Shown in pieces: positions 1-6,700 of a stretch of DNA of 14,558 nt. Below the pieces are notes generated by a model that saw only the letters and a program-made list of their open reading frames with translations, did not search any database and had not been told where the DNA came from. The position numbers and the translations under genes were made by a program. The DNA lies in NCBI GenBank assembly GCA_036752465.1, contig DAIOSQ010000054.1, forward strand, positions 1 to 14,558. Direction: 5' to 3'. This DNA is from DAIOSQ01 sp036752465 (GTDB lineage Bacteria; Pseudomonadota; Gammaproteobacteria; Legionellales; Legionellaceae). The stretch's first letter is position 1; each line of letters begins with the position of its first letter.

Positions 1-602
1 AAACCAAATAGAATAAAACCTATGTAATCCAGAGGGGGGGCTGTTTGCACAGTGTCCGGTTTCAGGTAGCAAATAGCAAGCAAAATAGTGATGATACCTA
101 CGGGTATATTAATCCAAAAAATCCAATTCCAATTATAGTGATGCGTAATATAGCCACCGATATATGGTCCCAGCATTAACCCCATAGCACCGATGATAAC
201 GACACGATTCATTTGTTTGATCATTTGTTTTTGACCAAACGTACGTAAAATAATCAAGCGACCAATCGGTAGATTTAATGCGCCACCCAAACCTTGAATA
301 AAACGGGCGGTTGCAATATCGAACAGACTTTCAGCGAACCCGCACCACAATGAACTCAGTGTAAAAATAGTTAAACCGACTAAAAAAGTTTTTTTGGCAC
401 CAAATCTGTCGGCAAGCCACCCGCTGATGGGAATAAATACAGCCAGACTGAGTAAATAGCTAATTAAGGCAACTTTTAAGTCTATGATATGGACACCTAA
501 GCTATGCGATATCGAAGGAATAGCGGTGTTGATAACAGTACTGTCTACAGCCTCTAAAAAAAAAGCACAGGCGACAATAAATGGAGTAAAAAATTTATAC
601 AT
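1..602 (-). CDS. MFS drug efflux transporter, DHA2/EmrB-QacA type (3' end outside window)
   Basis: Inner-membrane proton-driven efflux transporter of the 14-helix DHA2 family; the substrate cannot be told from this fragment. The visible 200 residues run from the N-terminus to about helix 6 with no stop before the window edge. TM1 carries the family pattern EAVDSTVINTAIPSIS (about residues 17-32). The loop after TM2 has MFS motif A, GWLADRFGAKK. LGPYIGGYI is the antiporter motif C region, and NWIFWINIPVG is typical of EmrB-like proteins. I chose the ATG at 602 because it lies about ten residues before TM1, as is usual, and has an AAGG element 6 bases upstream. An in-frame ATG at 713 would add 37 hydrophilic residues and has no ribosome binding site. 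It lies downstream of fabY on the same strand with a gap of about 175 bases, so it may have its own weak promoter. Family call is firm; specific drug or partner proteins are unknown. Confidence 0.93.
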   Translation of the reverse strand, partial: MYKFFTPFIVACAFFLEAVDSTVINTAIPSISHSLGVHIIDLKVALISYLLSLAVFIPISGWLADRFGAKKTFLVGLTIFTLSSLWCGFAESLFDIATARFIQGLGGALNLPIGRLIILRTFGQKQMIKQMNRVVIIGAMGLMLGPYIGGYITHHYNWNWIFWINIPVGIITILLAICYLKPDTVQTAPPLDYIGFILFG

Positions 603-777
603 AATTGCCTTATTAAGATCTTTTAGCGTGCTTTTTGCAAAGCGATGCGTTGCTTTTCTGAGATGACGAATATCTCTAATGAAGCATGCAGTGCTTACCG
701 GGGTTAGATCCATGCGCCAATGTTGCTGTTGTATACAAAAACTATAGCCAAAAAATAAAAAATTGCCATACCCGTGA

Positions 778-2604
778 TCAATAAGGGCTGGTTATGGGTA
801 ACTCGATATGATGATGAAATGCAGCCAGGTGAATGCTGCGCTCGGTGATGGTTACCGCGCTTTCTGCGATAACTTGCTCACCAAAGCAGTAACTGATTTT
901 TTCCTCACCTTGGCACGCGGCGGCGTCAAGCTCTTGGGTATGCGCGTTCACTAGGGTGTTTTTTTGTTGGTACATGTTTAACGCACGGCCAGTTAATTTA
1001 TTGCTGATGATTTTTAAGGTTTGTTGCGGAGATAATACTAAGGCCGTAGCATTATTGCCGCCAAAACCTTTGGCGTTAATGAGTACTGCGCTGATGTCGC
1101 GGCCCATAGGACCAACTGGGTAATGAGACTGCAAAATGTGTAAGTGAGACTGGTGGACATCCGCAGCAATGTGATCAATCGTTTTTATACCCGGTATTAT
1201 GCCATATTGCCAAACGCCCAAAGCGGCGGACAGCTGGTCACCAGCGGCTGCACTGATAGAATGGCCTAGGTAGGACTTGATTGCAGCTACTGGCCATTGT
1301 TGTATAGCAAAGGTTTTAGCAATTTCATTAAGAATATGACTTTCGGTGGTTCTATTTTGTGGTGTGCCTGTGCCATGTGCTTGAATATAGGTTTTATTTA
1401 GGCCACTTTGACCTAACATGGCTTTTGCTAAGGCAGTGGCTTTGGCTACCGTGACATAATTACCAATACCAGGGCTAGCAATGGATTTTTTGTTTCCGTC
1501 TGCATTGATAAAGACATCGGCAACTGCGCCAAGAATATTAGCGCCTAAGGTCACTGCCAATTCGTCACTCATCAACACAACAAACTGCGCAGATTCAGCC
1601 AACGTAAAGCCTACATTGGTAGAGAAAGGACGGCAAGCACGTCGATGATCATGGCTATCTGTGTTATCTAAAGCACAAAGTTGCTCATCAGTTGCCAGTG
1701 CGCCCATCACCCGAAAACCATCAATAATCGCCGGCTCTATGGGTGCCTCTGCGCTGCCAACGATGACTATTTTGGCTTTGCCGTATTGTATATCTTGTAC
1801 GCCTTGTCTTAAATTATACAAAAATGTGGCACAGGCTCCCATATTATGTCCGGTACAACCGACACTATTGATGACGTAACCGTTGACAAAATCAGCTGGC
1901 ATTTCTGCTAGGGACATGGCAATCATTTTAGAATTGATGCGATTACCCAACAAAGGCTCAGCAATCATGCCGGCAAGCGAGTAGGGGTCAATTTGTGATA
2001 AAGCACTGCCTGCATAGACTGAAATTTCATCCGGACGGACATGGGTTTGGATCGTTTCCCAAGGTATGCCTAAGGAGTTGAGTGCGTCTGAAGCAGCATA
2101 TACGGCCATTTTCAAACCGCGCGGGTGATGCAAAGAGTGATAGAGACTGCCTGGATCAAAATTTTTAGGAAGACAGCCACCGCTGGTGACTTTCGATGGC
2201 TTGCTATCAGCTAAGAAAATCTTGACATCATCACGCAGAGTTAGGCTGACTTCTTGCTCGTTTAAGGGTTCAACGTCGCAGTACTCAAGCAATTGTGCGG
2301 GTATTTTGGATTTTTTTAAGATGATTTTCGCACCAGCTTGCAAGGAGGCTGGTTGATGGCTATAGATATGATCCACATCAATGTTGTCTATGCGGCGTAT
2401 CAGGGTATTTGCTTGGATACGATCGATTAATTCAGCTGTGAGCAGATCGTTTGACAGGCCCATTCTATGAGCAAGATCTTGCCATGTCGGTAGCATTTGG
2501 CTTACAGAAAGCTCGTCATGAACCAGCCGTTTATATGCGTGGTGTCCAGAGGTGCGCCCGGCAGAGTTAATCCCCCCCATGCCCACAATAACCGGTAATT
2601 TCAT
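778..2604 (-). CDS. fabY: FabY-like beta-ketoacyl-ACP synthase
   Basis: Cytoplasmic thiolase-fold condensing enzyme of fatty acid synthesis. At 608 residues it is much longer than FabB or FabF (about 410) and matches the Pseudomonas FabY class, which condenses acetyl-CoA with malonyl-ACP to start fatty acid synthesis in place of FabH. The start LPVIVGMGGINSAGRTS is typical of that class. The nucleophile is Cys258 in GACATFLYNL, the first catalytic His is His410 in QAHGTGTPQNR, and Lys443 and His448 lie in KSYLGHS, giving a complete Cys-His-His set. A glycine-rich segment, GFGGNNA (513-519), closes the core. About 160 N-terminal residues precede the ketosynthase core, as in FabY. It starts 67 bases after the cystathionine synthase stop and appears to have its own promoter (2637-2664), with only a weak Shine-Dalgarno. 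Family membership is clear from motifs and length; the role as initiating synthase is inferred from the family and not shown here. Confidence 0.88.
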   Translation of the reverse strand: MKLPVIVGMGGINSAGRTSGHHAYKRLVHDELSVSQMLPTWQDLAHRMGLSNDLLTAELIDRIQANTLIRRIDNIDVDHIYSHQPASLQAGAKIILKKSKIPAQLLEYCDVEPLNEQEVSLTLRDDVKIFLADSKPSKVTSGGCLPKNFDPGSLYHSLHHPRGLKMAVYAASDALNSLGIPWETIQTHVRPDEISVYAGSALSQIDPYSLAGMIAEPLLGNRINSKMIAMSLAEMPADFVNGYVINSVGCTGHNMGACATFLYNLRQGVQDIQYGKAKIVIVGSAEAPIEPAIIDGFRVMGALATDEQLCALDNTDSHDHRRACRPFSTNVGFTLAESAQFVVLMSDELAVTLGANILGAVADVFINADGNKKSIASPGIGNYVTVAKATALAKAMLGQSGLNKTYIQAHGTGTPQNRTTESHILNEIAKTFAIQQWPVAAIKSYLGHSISAAAGDQLSAALGVWQYGIIPGIKTIDHIAADVHQSHLHILQSHYPVGPMGRDISAVLINAKGFGGNNATALVLSPQQTLKIISNKLTGRALNMYQQKNTLVNAHTQELDAAACQGEEKISYCFGEQVIAESAVTITERSIHLAAFHHHIELPITSPY

Positions 2605-2636
2605 TATATTGACTGTCTGTTTGCAAAACTATGGCT

Positions 2637-2664
2637 ATTATAACGTGATCTTTGGAGAAAGAAA
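2637..2664 (-). promoter_or_regulatory. Probable sigma70 promoter of fabY
   Basis: On the minus strand there is a perfect -10 box TATAAT (2637-2642) and, 16 bases upstream, a poor -35 TTTCTT (2659-2664). Transcription would start near 2630, about 25 bases before the fabY ATG at 2604. The box sits in the short gap between the cystathionine synthase stop and fabY, so fabY may be transcribed both by read-through and from here. The weak -35 lowers confidence. Confidence 0.45.
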
Positions 2665-2671
2665 TACATGA

Positions 2672-3622
2672 TTACGCCATCCCATGCTGTTTCATCCAAG
2701 TGTCGCTGGCAAACTTAGACATATAGTTACGAATGGAGTCAGGCAGTATGATCAGGCAATTTTGGCCGCTTGACAAAGATTGTGCTGCTTGTAGCGCGGC
2801 CCAGACTGCTGCACCACTAGAACCCCCCACCAGTAAACCTTCTTGTCGAATCAATTGCCTTGCGGTACAAAACGAGTCATGATCATTAGTTTTGATATAG
2901 CGGTCAATCAAGGTATTGTCTAACACGTCAGGAAAAAAATCATATCCTATACCCTCCACCAAATACGGCTTGCTTTCATTGCCACCTCCGAGGATAGATC
3001 CTATGGGATCGACACCGATAACTTGTATGGCAGGGTTATGTTCTTTTAAGCGTTTGGCAATGCCAGTAATCGTGCCCCCAGTGCCAACGCTTATTACCAC
3101 CATATGTAAATCTTGGCCAAAATCATCGATAATCTCTTGTGCGGTCAGGTGATAATGGGTGTTAGGATTATTGGGATTGGCATACTGGTCCAAGATGTGT
3201 GCGTGAGGAATTTCCTGCTGCAATCGCTTGGCCAGCATAATATGACTGTTCTCATCATCAAAGGCCGCCTCGGATGGGGTACGATAAATAACCGCGCCTA
3301 AACATTCAAGGATAGTTTGTTTTTCTTGGCTCATTTTTTCTGGCATCGTGATGATCACGTGATAGCCTAACACTGCGCCGGCCAGAGCAATCCCAATACC
3401 AGTATTGCCAGAGGTCGGTTCGATCAGGGTATCCCCGGGTTGAATGCGACCTTGCTCCTGGGCATGACATACCATGTTATAGCCGATTCGATCCTTGACC
3501 GAACCACCCGGATTCAAAAACTCGCATTTGACATATAAGGCGCACGATAGATGTTTAGCCAGTTGATTTAGCCGGACCACCGGTGTGTGGCCAATAACCT
3601 CGAGAATATTTTGATGTATCAT
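2672..3622 (-). CDS. cbs: Cystathionine beta-synthase, catalytic core only
   Basis: Fold-type II PLP enzyme, 316 residues, predicted to join L-serine (or O-acetylserine) and homocysteine to cystathionine in transsulfuration; cytoplasmic. Lys43 in NPGGSVKDR should bind PLP, TSGNTG (70-75) contacts the substrate carboxylate, and GTGGT (180-184) cradles the PLP phosphate. GLLVGGSSG (262-270) is the usual late motif. The pieces EGIGYDFFPDVLD (223-235) and LPDSIRNYMSKF (293-304) match cystathionine synthases rather than CysK or CysM. The C-terminal CBS (Bateman) regulatory pair of the animal enzyme is absent, as in many bacterial forms. I chose ATG 3622 because the protein then starts exactly at the family N-terminus (NILEVIGHTP) and AAGGACAGG lies just upstream. 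The reading frame stays open back to 3853, but that part overlaps the giant gene and resembles nothing in the family. Cysteine synthase activity is the main alternative. No transsulfuration partner gene is visible nearby. Confidence 0.9.
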   Translation of the reverse strand: MIHQNILEVIGHTPVVRLNQLAKHLSCALYVKCEFLNPGGSVKDRIGYNMVCHAQEQGRIQPGDTLIEPTSGNTGIGIALAGAVLGYHVIITMPEKMSQEKQTILECLGAVIYRTPSEAAFDDENSHIMLAKRLQQEIPHAHILDQYANPNNPNTHYHLTAQEIIDDFGQDLHMVVISVGTGGTITGIAKRLKEHNPAIQVIGVDPIGSILGGGNESKPYLVEGIGYDFFPDVLDNTLIDRYIKTNDHDSFCTARQLIRQEGLLVGGSSGAAVWAALQAAQSLSSGQNCLIILPDSIRNYMSKFASDTWMKQHGMA

Positions 3623-3722
3623 GATAGACCTGTCCTTATGTCTTGATAGCAGCAGATTGTTTATGGGCGATAATTCAGGCTCTACGCTGGCATTCTGACC
3701 AATGGCGCACCTGTTTAAGTTA

Positions 3723-6700
3723 CTATACGCTGCCGCCGGGTGGTCCCTCATTTTTTTCTGCAAGATCTGCGTTAGTCTGGTCATCCGGGCTAGCAGCTGG
3801 ATTTGGGTGAACGCCTGCTTTATGAACACCTGCTTTAAGTGCTTGGGTTGCATGTTGCAAGCTTTCTAGCCATTTTTCCTCTTGGTTTTGCCAAATACCT
3901 ACATGGTATAGCAGTTGTTTTAATATTTGCAAGAATGTGTTATCCGCTGGGCTGTGTAAGATAACTTGATAATGTGATTGAGACAATTGTTTGGCGAAGT
4001 GATGCAAACGAGCTTCTTGGGAGAGGCGGGCAGAGCCGTTCGGCTCCTCCGTTTTTGGGATTAAAATGGCTTTTAATTCAGCAATAACCTGTTGTTTTTG
4101 CGCGTAAGCTTCTCCAGTTTGGTGTTTGCAATGCTGCTCAAGTTTGTTTAAAATCAACACTATGTCAAAAAACTTGTTCAGCGATGGGCAAATATTTTCG
4201 ATTAAAAGTTCCTCAGGGTCATGGTGATCGGTCAAGAAATTAAAAATATTTTTTCGTGCGCCAAAATAACTGTTCTGATGGTGCATAAACAGCTCTAAGC
4301 ATGCACTATTGGCCAAATGCTCAAAGAAATTTCGTAATCGTTGTGGTTCTGTTGTGCCCTCATCGTGCAATAACTCTTTTAATTTCTGGACTTCAGAAAT
4401 TTTTTTTGCTTCTAAAGTGCCTGGTATTGGATGTGCTCGCGTTAGCTGCTGTTCCATAGATGTTAATAACAAAATGAGCTGAGATCCTGGCCAGAGCTCA
4501 GCATAAATATCAGTCAGCATCTCATGTTCTCTATCTTTACGTGCAAATAGTGATGGCATGCGGGCCGGTGTGGACCAGGACTGTTGGGTTTGATGCAACA
4601 TTTGATAGACATCATCTTTGACCAGTTCCATGGATAGAAAATGCAAGCGTTTTTGTAGCGTGATGTTTTCATCCGCTAATTGATGTTTTAAATGCTGTAT
4701 AGACCTGATTTTATCGCTATTTGCGCTTGGATTTTGCGCGATATAATACGCCTCTAGGAGATTTAATTTGTCAAATAGCGTGATTAATTTGTCATACTTG
4801 GCTAATTTTTTTTCACGATGGCGCCATAGAATAAAGTGCTCGGTGGTTTTGTGTTGGCGAAATTTCCCTAACGTATTAAGATTGGGATCTTCTAACATAG
4901 TGGTAAATGACTGCTTGAGCCGTGTTAAGTCATCCGCATTTTTGCTGATGGTTTGCATGTATTTCATTTTTTCAAGCAGACATGGATTTTTGACCACGGT
5001 ATGACCTTTATCTGCCATTTTTTTCAATAGACAGTCAGAGTTACTCTTAATAACATTGTCAATATCCCGTTGTGTCAATGCCGCTGTAATGATTATTCGA
5101 TTCTCAGTAAGCCAGTCTGCATCGATGACATCGTGCACAATATTGTGGTGCGGATCCAGCAAGGTGTAGTGCAGTTTTTGTTGTGCGACATCATATTCTA
5201 GGTATATTACATGCTCTTCTGGAATAAAGAACCGTGTTGTTGGTTTAAGTGCGAAGCGGTAAACACTTTTCTCATCTGCTAACCTATGCCAGCCCATGGC
5301 GATCTGCTCGTCATATCGTTTATCTATTTCGTTTGCTTCTTCAAGTGTTTGGATAATTTCCCCCCATGTTTGTTGATTTTCTGTGAGCCATTGTTCCAGA
5401 AAATCGGCGCGCAACGAGCGGAGAAAGTCATCGATTCTGTAGTTATCCAGTGGGTCGTCTAACCATCTATCGCTTTGCAGATAGGACAGCAAAACAGCTT
5501 GCTGTTTTGCAACTATGAGCTGTTGCAATAGTGGTAAATAAGTCCCCAATTTGTCGGCAAATTTATCGTGTACCAACTGTTCCAATGTTTTTGTCGTCAA
5601 GGTTGCAATGCGCTTGTTCCATTGCGTGGTTCTAATGTGGGCTGCGAGGTCATTGTGACGTTGTGCCTGCCTATGCTGCTTGTCTACCTGTGCGTAATGC
5701 CACTCAATGACGGCATTCGAGTGGGTTAGGATATCTTTGATAGCCGTGCGCAGCAGGTCTGGTCTATGATTATGTAGTTTTCTTAGAAATAACGATTTAT
5801 CAAAGATTGGGTTGCACTCACATAGAATGGGTTGTAAGGTTTGATAGCAGTTTAAAAAACTATCAAACGTTTCCCAATTAGCGAAGTCTGCATCCCAGTT
5901 GTTGAAATGCCCGTTTTGCAATGAGCTGAGAGTTTGTAGTGCATCGGTTACTGCATCTGGTATCAAGGGGTTATTATGTTCAAGGGCTCCAGTAGATAAC
6001 TGCTGTGCGCGTGTTTCAAGGCGCTCAGCTCGCATCTTTAGCAAGGTATTATCGGACCAGGCTTGCACGGTGTACTTGCCTTGCTTGGTGTATTTGGAGC
6101 GTACTTTATCAAAAAAAATATCAATGTGATCTTGTATGGAATGACTTAATGTCCCCGGTCGCAAACCAAGCGTGAGTTCTAAATCATCGGCTTGGGTCAG
6201 TAATTTGTAGGTGACCACATCGTAGATGAATTGTAAGTGTTGCATAAAGTTTGCAGTTGTCTCGGCGTGTTGTGCTGCGAACACAGAGTATGTGTCATCC
6301 AATAACTGCAAGGTTTGCTGCAATTCGGCAAAACTAATCCCAGTTTTTGGCTGAGCTTCGCTACCCGTAGCAAGTGCACGGAGGCGTTCAATTAACGGTG
6401 AGGACTGCGGTGCGCTGTGTTGTGTGTTTTGGGCAGTCAATTTTGTAACATTGCCCTGTAGCTGTTTAAAAAATTTATCTATGGCCTCATGGGTCTGTTG
6501 TTCGATCCTCTCATCAGGAAACAGCTCATCGTGTGTAGCATCCGCTTGTGCTGGTTGGAGTAGGCGTTGGTGGGTGCTTTGGATAATTTGTGCCGATTTT
6601 GCAATCCAAGTTGCCAACTGATTGACGCTGAAGTTATCTGAGGAGGCGCTCGTTGCCTTAGATTTGGTGGATATTGTGTCAGAATCATTCAGTGCCGTAC

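Noticed and set aside
484..666. 60-codon plus-strand ORF over the MFS gene start
   Set aside because: Antisense shadow of the MFS N-terminus and leader with no ribosome binding site or family likeness.
3623..3853. 77-residue N-terminal extension of the cystathionine synthase frame
   Set aside because: It overlaps the end of the giant gene, matches nothing at the family N-terminus, and the ATG at 3622 has a good ribosome binding site.
6197..6688. Two overlapping minus-strand ORFs of 64 and 69 codons
   Set aside because: They are alternative frames inside the giant gene and have no independent signals.
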